A DNA stretch of 64,000 nucleotides. It comes from Hyphomicrobiaceae bacterium. Lineage in GTDB: Bacteria; Pseudomonadota; Alphaproteobacteria; Rhizobiales; Hyphomicrobiaceae. Each line of letters begins with the position of its first letter. The first letter of the stretch is position 1. The stretch covers positions 1-64,000 of the forward strand of contig JAKFWF010000042.1 of assembly GCA_021730785.1 (NCBI GenBank), written 5' to 3'. Of this stretch, positions 17,591-26,464 are shown piece after piece. The position numbers were made by a program, and so were the translations under genes. The notes beneath the pieces were generated by a model that did no database searches, was not told the DNA's origin, and worked only from the letters and a program-made list of their open reading frames with translations.

Positions 17591-18508
17591 ATGACGCTCA
17601 AGCCGCCGCCCCTGCCGTCCGCGCCCAAGCCGGCGCTGCCCGATCCGCGCGTCACTGCCTGGCGCGCCGACCTCGCCGCCAAGGAGTTGCAGGGCACGGT
17701 CGATGCGCCGCGCTACGTGGCCGGCACGCCGGCTCAGGTGGCGTGGCCTCTCGTGCCCTTGCGCCGCAATCCGGTCGCCGCCGCCGGTCTCGACACTGAG
17801 CTGCTGTTCGGCGAACTGGTCAGCGTCTACGACGTGGCCGAGGGCTGGTCCTGGGTGCAGGCCGAGCGCGACCGCTACGTCGGCTACGTGCCGTCGGCGG
17901 CCCTGCAGGCGCCGACCGCCACTGCAACCCACACGGTGAGCGCGCTCGGCACCTTCGTGTACCCGGTGGCGGACATCAAAGCCCCGCCGCTGACCATGCT
18001 GAGCATCGGCGCCCTGATCGCGATCACGGAAACGCAGGAGCGCTTCAGTCGCCTTGCCACAGGCGGTTTCGTCATAAACCGGCACATCGTCGAACTCGCC
18101 CGACCCGCCCGCGACTTCGTCGAGATCGCCGAGCGCTTCATCGGCACGCCCTATCTTTGGGGCGGACGCTCGCGGCTTGGGCTCGACTGCTCGGCGCTCG
18201 TGCAACTGAGCATGCAGGCAGCCGGTGCCCTGGTCCCCCGCGACACCGACATGCAGGAGCGCGCGATCGGCCACCGGGTCTCCGTGCCGCGCAACTTCGA
18301 TGGGATCGAGCGCGGCGACCTCGTGTTCTGGAAAGGCCATGTGGGCATCATGCTCGATGGCGTCATGATGGTGCATGCCAATGCGCACCACATGGCGGTT
18401 GCCGCCGAAACACTGCACGACGCGGCCACCCGCATCGCCAAGATCGGCAGTTCGATCACGTCGGTGAAGCGCGTGACCGCGGTCGCGACAGTGCGAGCCC
18501 TGATATGA
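17591..18508 (+). CDS. NlpC/P60 peptidase with SH3-like domain
   Basis: A 305-residue cysteine peptidase. SH3-like regions occupy about residues 70-165 (ELVSVYDVAEGWSWVQ). The NlpC/P60 domain occupies about 180-290, with YLWGGRSRLGLDCSALVQ (catalytic Cys), GDLVFWKGHVGIML (His) and HANAHHM. These enzymes cut between D-Glu and diamino acid in peptidoglycan stems. No signal peptide is visible, suggesting cytoplasmic recycling of muropeptides, which fits the upstream aminopeptidase. It overlaps the next gene by 4 bp. Confidence 0.9.
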   Translation: MTLKPPPLPSAPKPALPDPRVTAWRADLAAKELQGTVDAPRYVAGTPAQVAWPLVPLRRNPVAAAGLDTELLFGELVSVYDVAEGWSWVQAERDRYVGYVPSAALQAPTATATHTVSALGTFVYPVADIKAPPLTMLSIGALIAITETQERFSRLATGGFVINRHIVELARPARDFVEIAERFIGTPYLWGGRSRLGLDCSALVQLSMQAAGALVPRDTDMQERAIGHRVSVPRNFDGIERGDLVFWKGHVGIMLDGVMMVHANAHHMAVAAETLHDAATRIAKIGSSITSVKRVTAVATVRALI

Positions 18509-18864
18509 TGAAGCCCCGCATTCCCGCTGGTCCGCCGCCGAAACCGTTGGACGAGACCGAGCTTGCCCGTGTGCTCGCCTGGCAGCGCCGGATGTATGTG
18601 TTCTATGGCGTCGCGATGGCTGCCATTGCCGGCGGGTTCTACACGGTGCTGCGGTTCCAGGAGACCGCCTGGATCAGGCCGGCGCTGGCGCTGATGCTCG
18701 TTGCCCTGATGGCAGCCGGCGCCTATGTGCAATTCCGCGAGCGCTGCCCGCGCTGCCAGAGCCTCCTCGGCCGCCAATCGCGGTTCGTGCTGGCGGCGAA
18801 GTGCAAGTCCTGCGGCGTCGGCTTTCCCCGGCGCGATGGCGAGGATCACGCACCACGCGCATAG
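18505..18864 (+). CDS. Small membrane protein with zinc ribbon
   Basis: 119 residues: a Pro-rich N-terminus, two hydrophobic segments (about residues 30-52 and 58-74), then CPRC-x16-CKSC, a zinc-ribbon-like pair. Translation is coupled to the NlpC/P60 gene through an ATGA overlap at 18505-18508; a second ATG is at 18508. I know no function. The 3' end overlaps the convergent gene by 19 bp. Confidence 0.7.
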   Translation: MMKPRIPAGPPPKPLDETELARVLAWQRRMYVFYGVAMAAIAGGFYTVLRFQETAWIRPALALMLVALMAAGAYVQFRERCPRCQSLLGRQSRFVLAAKCKSCGVGFPRRDGEDHAPRA

Positions 18865-19313
18865 GGCACGTAGTGCCGGTCGCGCATGACCAGGCCGCCC
18901 GCATCGTTCGACGCCAGCGCTCGCAGGGCGCGCGCGGCGATCCAGGGACTGCCCGTGGCCGGCGTGATGATGGTTTCGATGCGGACGGGTGTTGCGGTCC
19001 CAGCCGTTGCCCACGTGCGCGTCACCACCCGGCCTTGCGTGATCGCAACCAGCAGCGGCGGGAGCAGTTCCAGGCTTGCGACCGCCAGGTCTTCATAGGC
19101 TTCGCGGCCGACGCTGAGGTCGAACTTCTGGTCGGTGCGCAGGACGAGTTCGAACGGGCAGGCCTCGCGCAAGCCCGGCGAAACCGCGGCACGCCACGAG
19201 GCATCGTCCCCCTCCACATCGATCGCGGCCATGTCGCGCAGGCCCGCCAGCCACGTCTCGAGTGCGACGATGTTGGAACGCAGCCTGGATTTGTAGACGT
19301 CATCTGCCAGCAT
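18846..19313 (-). CDS. Conserved-looking protein of unknown function
   Basis: 155 residues from ATG 19313 (MLADDVYKSRLRSNIVALETW). It reads as a soluble alpha/beta protein with coding-like composition and no motif I recognise. The frame stays open upstream but that part overlaps the glyoxalase-type gene antisense and does not look coding. It overlaps the end of the zinc-ribbon gene tail-to-tail. Confidence 0.6.
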   Translation of the reverse strand: MLADDVYKSRLRSNIVALETWLAGLRDMAAIDVEGDDASWRAAVSPGLREACPFELVLRTDQKFDLSVGREAYEDLAVASLELLPPLLVAITQGRVVTRTWATAGTATPVRIETIITPATGSPWIAARALRALASNDAGGLVMRDRHYVPYARGA

Positions 19314-19411
19314 GGGTGCCTCGATAGTGTGCGTCGGGTCGCCCTGTCGAGGGGGAATTGCGCGGGCGATGGCGGCACACCAATGCCGCTGCGGCGGCCT
19401 TGCGCGCAGCC

Positions 19412-20332
19412 CTACCCTGCGGGCACGACCACGATGTGCACGCCGAGGCTTTCCGCCGCGTCGAGCAGGAGGTGGGGCGCGCCGAGCGAACCTGGGTGCA
19501 GGCCGTTCGACAGGAACACGTCGCGCGTGCGCTCGATGTCGGACGACGACAGCGTAATCGCCGCCACGCTCGGGTTGGGCGGCAGCAGCTTGGCGCCGAA
19601 CAGGTTCGAGGCATTGGCCCGCTTGATGAAGCGCAGCCGGCCGCGATCGAGCAGGATCAGCCGGTCGTCCTTGTCGGCCATCGGCGTGCGGCCGAGGAAC
19701 TTCGCGAAGCGCAGCGCACACTCGGCCGGCTCATCGACCACCAGCGTCGCCTCGAGGAGTCCGGTGATGCAGCTCTCGGTGGGTAGGTAGCGCGGTTGCC
19801 ACATATGTTCCGGCGTATGATGCTGCAACATCTGGCAGCGTGCCTCGGGAAACGTGTCGTAGCCGGTGCGGATCACGGTGAAGGCGACCTCGGCCGGTGT
19901 GCCGTCGGCGGCTTCGATGGTGCGGCGCAGGTGCACCGTCGGCTGCAGCTCGAAACCATCCTTCGACAAACGCGCCGCCGCGCCTTCGGCATCGGCAACC
20001 GAGAACGCCAACAGGTGCACGCCGATGTGGCGGGCAATCGACGCGTTCAGGTGGGCGACCGTCGGGTTATCGATGCCGCCGTGGGGGGCGAGGATTTCGA
20101 GATAGCCCTGCTTCAACATGGCGAGCCGATTGGCCGTGCCAGTCGGCGTGCGCGTGCCCGTTGCCGGATCGGTGACGCCGTGCACCGATAGTGGCGTGAG
20201 TGGCAGCCCGAGCCCGTCGAACGCCTTCGCAGCCAGCGCCAGGTCCGGCACCATCCAACCCACGTGATCGAGATAGATTTTGCCCTGCGGCGGCAGCTGC
20301 TCGGGCTGCGGCGAAGTGGACGCACTCGTCAT
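19412..20332 (-). CDS. VOC/glyoxalase-like domain protein
   Basis: A 306-residue two-module vicinal-oxygen-chelate protein. The N-terminal module starts LDHVGWMVPDLALAAKAF and contains YLEILAPH; a second module begins near GLLEATLVVDEPAECALRF. The layout resembles the Glyoxalase_3 group. Metal ligands would be the His of LDHVGW and the Glu of YLEIL, but the reaction is unknown. It lies downstream of hisD on the same strand after 110 bp, probably in its own unit. Confidence 0.78.
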   Translation of the reverse strand: MTSASTSPQPEQLPPQGKIYLDHVGWMVPDLALAAKAFDGLGLPLTPLSVHGVTDPATGTRTPTGTANRLAMLKQGYLEILAPHGGIDNPTVAHLNASIARHIGVHLLAFSVADAEGAAARLSKDGFELQPTVHLRRTIEAADGTPAEVAFTVIRTGYDTFPEARCQMLQHHTPEHMWQPRYLPTESCITGLLEATLVVDEPAECALRFAKFLGRTPMADKDDRLILLDRGRLRFIKRANASNLFGAKLLPPNPSVAAITLSSSDIERTRDVFLSNGLHPGSLGAPHLLLDAAESLGVHIVVVPAG

Positions 20333-20442
20333 ATTCAGCGTCTCCTGCTCGTTTCACGCTCGAGGCCGGACATTACCCCGCGGCAGCGCATCTTGTACAT
20401 GCAGACGGCTGGTCGTGGCTGGCGTCGAGAGGGACCGTAAAC

Positions 20443-21744
20443 CTATGTTTTGCCGATTTTCAGCCGCGCTTCGACCGATCGCCGATGTGCTTCCAGTCCC
20501 TCGGCGCGAGCGAGCGTCATGGCGGGCGGGCCGAGCGCTGCGAGCGCGGCGGGGGTCAGCTTCAGGATCGACGTGCGCTTCATGAAGTCGAGCGTGCCGA
20601 GGCCGGACGAGAATTTGGCGCTGCGCGCGGTCGGCAGGACGTGATTTGAACCCGACACGTAGTCGCCGATCACCTCGGGTGTGTGGGGGCCGAGAAAAAT
20701 CGCACCCGCATTGCGGACCTTCGCCGCCAGGGCGTCGGCATCGGCGGTGGCGATTTCGAGATGCTCGGCGGCGATGCGGTCGGCCAACGCTGGTGCTTCG
20801 TCGAACGAGCGCAGGACGATGGTGGCGCCAAACACGTTCCAGCTTTCGCCAGCAATGTTGCCGCGCGGCAGGGTTGCGAGCTGCCGGGCGACGGCTGCCT
20901 CGACGGCGCTGGCGAAGGCGGCATCATCCGTCATCAGGATCGATTGGGCGGCGGTGTCGTGCTCGGCCTGGGCCAGCAGGTCGGCTGCGATCCACTCGGG
21001 GTCATTGTCGCGGTCGGCGATGACGAGCACCTCCGAGGGGCCGGCGATCGAATCGATGCCGACCACGCCGAACACCTGGCGCTTGGCTGCCGCCACATAG
21101 GCATTGCCGGGACCGACGATCTTGACGACCGGTGCGATCGACGCGGTGCCAAAGGCCAGCGCGGCAATCGCCTGGGCGCCGCCGATGCGATAGATCTCCT
21201 CGACGCCGGCGAGGCGGGCTGCGGCCAGCACCAGCGGGTTCAGTTCGCCGCGCGGCGAGGGCACCACCATGACGATGCGCGGCACGCCCGCGACCCTAGC
21301 CGGCACGGCGTTCATCAGCACCGAACTTGGGTAGGACGCGAGGCCGCCTGGAACATAGAGGCCAACCGACTCGACCGCAGTCCAGCGGGAGCCCAGTTCC
21401 GCGCCGACGGCATCGACATAGTGATCGTCCTTCGGCAACTGGCGGCGATGATGGCTCTCGATGCGGTCGTGCGCGAACCGCAGGGCGTCCAGGGTGTCGG
21501 CCGGGCAGGCAGCCACTGCCGCATCGATTTCGGCGGTCGAAACACGCAAAGTTGCGGCAGTCACGTCGAGCTGATCGAACTTCGCGGTCAGTGCGATCAG
21601 CGCTGCATCGCCACGCGCGCGCACGTCGGCGATGATGTTGCGCACGCTGGCATCGACGTCCTCCGAGACTTCGCGCTTGCGGGTCAGGAACGATGCGAAC
21701 GCGCGTTCGAAATCGCGATCGGATGACGTCAGCCGCTCGGCCAT
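20443..21744 (-). CDS. hisD: Histidinol dehydrogenase
   Basis: 433 residues, normal for HisD, the zinc enzyme that oxidises histidinol to histidine in two NAD-dependent steps. Motifs: ESVGLYVPGGLASYPSSVLM, GGAQAIAALAFGT, GPGNAYVAAAKR, then GPSEVLVIAD and QAEHDTAAQ with catalytic Glu/His. The rest of the his operon is not in the window. It follows DUF2948 by 12 bp, an arrangement common in Alphaproteobacteria. Confidence 0.97.
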   Translation of the reverse strand: MAERLTSSDRDFERAFASFLTRKREVSEDVDASVRNIIADVRARGDAALIALTAKFDQLDVTAATLRVSTAEIDAAVAACPADTLDALRFAHDRIESHHRRQLPKDDHYVDAVGAELGSRWTAVESVGLYVPGGLASYPSSVLMNAVPARVAGVPRIVMVVPSPRGELNPLVLAAARLAGVEEIYRIGGAQAIAALAFGTASIAPVVKIVGPGNAYVAAAKRQVFGVVGIDSIAGPSEVLVIADRDNDPEWIAADLLAQAEHDTAAQSILMTDDAAFASAVEAAVARQLATLPRGNIAGESWNVFGATIVLRSFDEAPALADRIAAEHLEIATADADALAAKVRNAGAIFLGPHTPEVIGDYVSGSNHVLPTARSAKFSSGLGTLDFMKRTSILKLTPAALAALGPPAMTLARAEGLEAHRRSVEARLKIGKT

Positions 21745-21756
21745 GCTCGGTCTCGC

Positions 21757-22227
21757 TCAGGTGCTCGCGGGTGGGTCGTCGTCGTGCGTGGGCTTCGCCT
21801 TTGCAGCCCAGGCAGCGCCGAGATCCTTGAGTTCGGCTTCGACGCATTCAACCTCGAGCCGCACCGCCGCCCCCCCGGCACAGACGAGGGTGATGGTGCC
21901 GGCCGGAGCGTTGGTCGCGGTGAACTGCAAAGCGAGGACGTTCAACGCCTGCCGCTTGTCCTTCAGATCGATGCCAGTGACCTGTGCCGCCAGCACGCGC
22001 TCGAAGCGCAGCGCGGAACGGTGACGCATGAGCGGTTCGGCCGACGTCCCGTCGGTCGCGGCCTGGGTCGCGGCCGCCCAGTCGAAGCGGTTGGCGATCA
22101 TCGCGAAGCGGGCTTCGCGCGGCAGAAATGCCATGTCGCCCACCAGCAGGATGGCATCCTGCATGTGGGCCGACAGCACGGCCAGATCCTCGGCGTCGAG
22201 CGCGATCAGCTTCAAAGGGTCGGGCAA
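21757..22227 (-). CDS. DUF2948 family protein
   Basis: A 156-residue protein, DUF2948, of unknown role but commonly found directly upstream of hisD in Alphaproteobacteria. It begins PLKLIALDAEDLAVLSAHMQDA and continues VGDMAFLP and FALMIANRFDW-like segments. The start at 22227 is TTG (translation MPDPLKL); no strong ribosome site is visible. It probably shares a transcript with hisD. Confidence 0.85.
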   Translation of the reverse strand: MPDPLKLIALDAEDLAVLSAHMQDAILLVGDMAFLPREARFAMIANRFDWAAATQAATDGTSAEPLMRHRSALRFERVLAAQVTGIDLKDKRQALNVLALQFTATNAPAGTITLVCAGGAAVRLEVECVEAELKDLGAAWAAKAKPTHDDDPPAST

Positions 22228-22274
22228 GGGCGAGTGTCCGCAACAGATGGCCTGTCACCCTCACATAATGACGA

Positions 22275-22304
22275 CGGGCGGGCGATGCAATGCACCCCCG
22301 CCCG
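22275..22304 (-). terminator. GC hairpin after the DEAD-box helicase gene
   Basis: Perfect 8-bp arms CGGGCGGG (22275-22282) and CCCGCCCG (22297-22304), with an inner TGCAATGCA. It lies 24 bp after the helicase stop. No T run follows on the minus strand, so termination is only suggested. Confidence 0.4.
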
Positions 22305-22327
22305 GTCTTGGTCGGGTGTAGGCCGGC

Positions 22328-23893
22328 TCAGTAGCTCTTGCGGCCGTCGCGAGGGGCGCTGGAGCGCTGGCTGCCGCTTTCCGGACGTCGTGACGGCTGG
22401 CTGCCGTTGGCATGACCACCGTCACGGTTCGGCCTGGCGAGGAAGGCGACCTTGCCGATGTCGCCGTTATGGCGCGGCGCTGCCGAAGGGGTCGACCGAT
22501 CGCTGCGGGCGGGACGGTCGGCCGGGCGGTCGGCGTCGAGGGCCGGACGCCAGCCAGCGCGTGGTGCTTCGCTACGTTCAGAACTCGGCGATGACGAGCG
22601 CGTGCGCTCGCCACCACGGCTGTCGCTACCGCGGTACCCGCTGCTGCCGCCGCGATTGGCGCCCCGGCTGTCGGAGCGGCCACCACGGTCGCCGCCGCCA
22701 AAGCCGCGACGTCCATCGACGCGCTCTTCCGAGCGGCCAGCCGAGCTGTCCACGGCGAGCGTCGCGTCATTACGACGGTCGGTCGCCGGGATCACCTGGC
22801 GGGTCAGCTTCTCGATGTCCTTGAGGAGCGGACGCTCGTCGTTGGCGCACAGCGAGATGGCGATGCCCTCGGCGCCGGCGCGTGCGGTGCGGCCGATGCG
22901 GTGGACGTAGGATTCAGGCACATTCGGCAGCTCGAAGTTGACGACGTGGGTGACGAGGTCGATGTCGATGCCACGCGCCGCGATGTCAGTCGCGATCAGG
23001 CCGCGGATCTTGCCGACCTTGAAGGCAGCGAGCGCTTCCTCACGCTGGCGCTGGCTCTTGTTGCCGTGGATGGCGGCGACCTTGATGCCGGCCTTTTCCA
23101 GGTGCTGGGCGACGCGGTCGGCGCCACGCTTGGTGCGGGTGAACACCAACGTGCGCGACATGGCGGCATCGGCGAACAGCTCGGTCAGCAGCGCGCGCTT
23201 CTTGCCAGCCTCGATGTGGATCACGCGCTGGTCGACGCGCTCGGCGGTGGTTGCAACGGGCGCCACGGACACCTTGGCCGGGTTGATCAGCAACTCGTCG
23301 GCGAGGCGGCCGATTTCCTTTGGCATGGTGGCCGAGAAGAACAGGTTCTGGCGGCGGGCCGACAGCTTCTGCACGATCTTGCGGATCGGAATGACGAAGC
23401 CCAGATCGAGCATCTGGTCGGCCTCGTCGAGCACGAAGATCTCGGTGCCTTCCAGGACGACGTTGCGCTCCATCATGTGGTCGATGAGGCGGCCGGGGGT
23501 TGCAACCAGCACGTCGACGCCAGGCGCCATGGCTTGGATCTGCGGGCGATGGGCGACGCCGCCGAACACCACGGCGACCTTGATGCCCATGTGCTTGCCA
23601 TAGACGCGGAAGCTTTCGGCGATCTGCGAGGCAAGTTCCCGGGTCGGCGACAGGATGAGGGTGCGGCAGCCCTTGCGCATGGGCGCCTTGCGGTCCATGG
23701 CGAGGCGATGCATGATCGGCAGTGCGAAGGCCGCCGTCTTGCCGGTGCCGGTCTGGGCGATGCCGAGGAGATCGCGACCGGCCATCACGTGCGGAATGGC
23801 CTGGGACTGGATGGGGGTTGGAGTGGTGTAACCTTCGTCTGCAAGGGCCTTGAGGAGGGCTGCGTCGAGATTGAGTTCAGTGAACGTTGTCAA
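22328..23893 (-). CDS. DEAD-box ATP-dependent RNA helicase, RhlE-like
   Basis: 521 residues. The core (about 1-370) has AQTGTGKT (Walker A), PTRELASQ, TPGRLIDH, DEAD, SAT and HRIGRTARAG. The long tail (about 380-521) is rich in Arg, Gly, Ser and Asp, a disordered RGG-type RNA-binding region as in cold-shock and ribosome-assembly helicases. The start TTG 23893 (TTFTELNLD) fits the family, with AGGA about 11 bp upstream; a longer frame upstream does not look coding. Role in ribosome maturation or RNA decay is inferred. Confidence 0.92.
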   Translation of the reverse strand: MTTFTELNLDAALLKALADEGYTTPTPIQSQAIPHVMAGRDLLGIAQTGTGKTAAFALPIMHRLAMDRKAPMRKGCRTLILSPTRELASQIAESFRVYGKHMGIKVAVVFGGVAHRPQIQAMAPGVDVLVATPGRLIDHMMERNVVLEGTEIFVLDEADQMLDLGFVIPIRKIVQKLSARRQNLFFSATMPKEIGRLADELLINPAKVSVAPVATTAERVDQRVIHIEAGKKRALLTELFADAAMSRTLVFTRTKRGADRVAQHLEKAGIKVAAIHGNKSQRQREEALAAFKVGKIRGLIATDIAARGIDIDLVTHVVNFELPNVPESYVHRIGRTARAGAEGIAISLCANDERPLLKDIEKLTRQVIPATDRRNDATLAVDSSAGRSEERVDGRRGFGGGDRGGRSDSRGANRGGSSGYRGSDSRGGERTRSSSPSSERSEAPRAGWRPALDADRPADRPARSDRSTPSAAPRHNGDIGKVAFLARPNRDGGHANGSQPSRRPESGSQRSSAPRDGRKSY

Positions 23894-24197
23894 TTTGTGG
23901 TCTTTCCTGGTCCCGCGCTCGTGGCCGGCCCCGGCACGCATGCCTAGGATTCCGGCGGCCCACAGGGCTCGGCGCGGTGCTGCTGGGTGACACCCCGCGT
24001 GGCCTGGGAGTCGGGTTTGATCGAGGATATGGGCGCTCAACAGGAAACTGCGCGAGGCGGGTACTGGGCCTTAAGCCACTGACATTCCCGATGCACAATC
24101 TTTCACGCGGCTGGAGCGCCGAACATCACCGGATGGACCGGCGATGACAGCCGTTTGTCATGTTGCACCGCGTCCGTCAAGGGAAATGGTGGTTGTA
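23894..24197. other. Gap of about 300 bp, leader region of the helicase
   Basis: No convincing gene. It presumably holds the helicase promoter and a long 5' untranslated region, as cold-responsive helicase genes often have. I found no recognisable motif. Confidence 0.4.
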
Positions 24198-24359
24198 TCA
24201 GTGCCGATCCGAGTCTGTCTTCTCACCAGCGACAGGCTGGTCCGCTGTCTTATCGGCGATTGCAGCCTTGCGTTTTGTGAGGTTGGCACGCAGCGCGCGT
24301 GCAAGCCGCGTTTCGCGATTAGACGCTTGTGGGTGCGGCTTGTCGGTTTTGTCGGGCAT
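24198..24359 (-). CDS. 53-residue basic helical small protein
   Basis: Starts ATG 24359 (MPDKTDKPHPQASNRETR) and ends with TGA at 24198-24200. The core RETRLARALRANLTKRKAA resembles small alphaproteobacterial proteins with an R-x-x-R-L-A-x-A-L-R-x-N-L-x-x-R-K pattern that I recall as widespread but unnamed. AAGG lies 7 bp before the start. It begins 9 bp after the stop of the methyltransferase and is probably in the same transcript. Function unknown. Confidence 0.6.
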   Translation of the reverse strand: MPDKTDKPHPQASNRETRLARALRANLTKRKAAIADKTADQPVAGEKTDSDRH

Positions 24360-24368
24360 CGCAAAGCC

Positions 24369-25226
24369 TTATCGGCGGCCGGTGCCAGCGAACAACTGCG
24401 AGACTGCACGCCAGCGCTTATCAAGACTGTGGCGCCACCGCTTTTTCCGCTTCTCCGAATCGCGGGCTGGCGCCTGCAGATCCCAACGCTGGGTCACGGT
24501 CTGTCCCAGGCTGGCAAAGGCGCTGCGCCAGACATCCACGGCTTGACCTTTGGCGGCAAACAGCGGCTGCAGCGCCGGCGGGACGCTTTTGTTTGCCATG
24601 ATGCCAAGGCCATGCCCGTGCAGAAACTCGAACGTGGGGTTTTCCCGTTGCAGTTCGGTGAAGTACTGCAAAACGCCGAAGTTGCGCTCGCGCACCTGCG
24701 TGTCGTGGAACAGGATGATGGCGTCGTCGGTGAGCTTCGGCCGCCAGCTCTCGAAATCATGTTTCACGTCGTCGTAGAAGTGCCGGCCGTCGACGTGCAG
24801 CAGGTCGATGCTCTTGTCCTCGAACCGCGGCAGCGCGTCATCGAACGTCGCGCGGATCATTGTGGAGAACACGGCGTAGCGCTGATTGTGCGCGCTGACC
24901 TGCTGATAGACTTCCTCGCCATAGTTACCAGCATGTTCATCACCTTGCCACGTGTCGATGGCGAAGCACTTGGTGTCGAGGCCGCTGGCCTGCACGGCCT
25001 GGCAGACGCAGAAATAGGAATAGCCCGCGTGGCTGCCCAGTTCGACGAATCGCTTCGGGCGCAGGACCTGCGTCAGCCAGAGTGCAAACGGCCCATGCTG
25101 ATGCCATGCTGATCCCGGCACAAAAGCTGGTTCTGCTTGTGCGAACGCGAGGTTCGGGATTTCCGGCTGATTGAAACCAGCAGCTGTCATGACTTTAGAT
25201 TTTCCCAGGAGCCCGGCTTGGTTCAT
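24369..25226 (-). CDS. Class I SAM-dependent methyltransferase
   Basis: About 285 residues. It has a SAM-binding start VELGSHAGYSYFCVC, then CFAIDTWQGD and DLLHVDGRHFYDDV, with DAIILFHDT as in the Methyltransf_24 group that is often found in glycan clusters. Its tail is very basic. ATG 25226 is chosen; TTG 25277 and ATG 25193 are alternatives. It is divergent from the GT2 gene after 67 bp. Likely decorates a surface polysaccharide; target unknown. Confidence 0.8.
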   Translation of the reverse strand: MNQAGLLGKSKVMTAAGFNQPEIPNLAFAQAEPAFVPGSAWHQHGPFALWLTQVLRPKRFVELGSHAGYSYFCVCQAVQASGLDTKCFAIDTWQGDEHAGNYGEEVYQQVSAHNQRYAVFSTMIRATFDDALPRFEDKSIDLLHVDGRHFYDDVKHDFESWRPKLTDDAIILFHDTQVRERNFGVLQYFTELQRENPTFEFLHGHGLGIMANKSVPPALQPLFAAKGQAVDVWRSAFASLGQTVTQRWDLQAPARDSEKRKKRWRHSLDKRWRAVSQLFAGTGRR

Positions 25227-25293
25227 TGCTTTGCGATCACTGGCGTTGGTCGCAATATGTCTGTAGATCGTCGGCAAACATGAAAGTTCTTAT

Positions 25294-26301
25294 ATGCCGG
25301 TAGGTCGCCCCGCCATCTCGATCCTGCTGCCAGTTTACAACGGCGCGCTCTATCTGCCCGAGCAGATCGATTCGATCCTGGCACAAACGCACCGCGATTT
25401 CGAGCTGTTGATCCACAATGATGGATCGACGGATGGGTCGGGCGAGATCCTGCGGCGGGCAGCGGCGGGTGATTCACGGATCATGCTATCGAGCGAGACC
25501 ATCAATTCCGGGCAGAAATTTGTCCTGCGCGAGCTGCTGTCACATGCGCGGGGCGACCTGATCATGTTCAGCGACCAGGACGATGTGTGGCTTCCCGACA
25601 AGACCGCAAAACTGGTCGCTGCCCTCGGCGATGCATCGCTCGCCTTCGGCACGTCGCAGCTGATCGATGCTGAGGGAACGGCCATTGGCCGTACCATTTT
25701 CGACCATGTCGGCCCGCCGCTCAGTGGCCGCAACCAGATCGACTTTCTGTTCCGAACCACCGTTTCCGGCCACGCCCTGCTGGCGCGTCGTGAGGTGATC
25801 GATCCAGGGCTGTTTATGCTCGACCAGCCCTTCGACTGGCTGATTGGCGTGGTCGCGACGTTCAGTGCCGGCGTGGTGCATGTTCCGGATGCGATCGTCT
25901 GCCACCGTCAGCATACTGATAATCAGCTCAACACTTTCCGTATCGGCACACGTCGGCAGCGTCGGCATCCGACCAGCCGTCGCCAGCAGCGGCTGCTGCG
26001 CTTGCACGATGCGCTGGCGCTGTTGCGCATGGCACCGACCGTTGCGCCCGAAAAGCGCCGCGCCTTCGCCAAGCTCCACCAAGCTATCCTTGTTGCCCTG
26101 AAGTCGGGCGCCAGCAGGTCGATGTTCGACGGCAAGCTGGCTCAGGACTTTGCGGATGCGCTCGCCGCCTTGCACATACCGCCCGCCGAGCAGCTTGTAG
26201 CACTGAAGGCGTTTGCGAAAATCTGCCGTGGTCCGTTACACCCAAAGACCCTTCGGGATGCGTTTGTGGCGCGCTTGGCAATCTTGTGCGTAACCTTTTG
26301 A
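25294..26301 (+). CDS. GT2-family glycosyltransferase
   Basis: 335 residues. The N-terminal GT-A domain has ISILLPVYNGALYLPEQIDSI, HNDGSTDGS and FSDQDDVW, the last holding the DxD-type metal site typical of rhamnosyltransferase-like enzymes. It adds a sugar from a nucleotide donor during O-antigen or capsule assembly. The C-terminal third is basic and probably membrane-associated. ATG 25294 has no strong ribosome site. It is part of a cluster with two methyltransferases and a WbsX-like protein. Confidence 0.88.
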   Translation: MPVGRPAISILLPVYNGALYLPEQIDSILAQTHRDFELLIHNDGSTDGSGEILRRAAAGDSRIMLSSETINSGQKFVLRELLSHARGDLIMFSDQDDVWLPDKTAKLVAALGDASLAFGTSQLIDAEGTAIGRTIFDHVGPPLSGRNQIDFLFRTTVSGHALLARREVIDPGLFMLDQPFDWLIGVVATFSAGVVHVPDAIVCHRQHTDNQLNTFRIGTRRQRRHPTSRRQQRLLRLHDALALLRMAPTVAPEKRRAFAKLHQAILVALKSGASRSMFDGKLAQDFADALAALHIPPAEQLVALKAFAKICRGPLHPKTLRDAFVARLAILCVTF

Positions 26302-26317
26302 AAAATTGACATTACAG

Positions 26318-26345
26318 TTGACGCACCCACCCCAGCCATTATGAA
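26318..26345 (+). promoter_or_regulatory. Candidate promoter for the methyltransferase-WbsX genes
   Basis: TTGACG (26318-26323), a 16-bp spacer and TATGAA (26340-26345). A second TTGAC lies 12 bp upstream. It sits in an A/T-rich gap 120 bp before the next start. Confidence 0.4.
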
Positions 26346-26464
26346 AATTTGAATGCGCCGAACTCTGCGTAGTTCGTTAGGCGGGCCTGTATGCCTCTGG
26401 ATTTGCGTAAGATCCGGTCGTTCACGTTTAGGACCATGCGTGGCACCCTTGGAGCAGCGTCAGA

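Noticed and set aside
22901-23947. A long plus-strand frame opposite the DEAD-box helicase
   Set aside because: Antisense shadow with Asp/His/Gly-rich composition and no motif.
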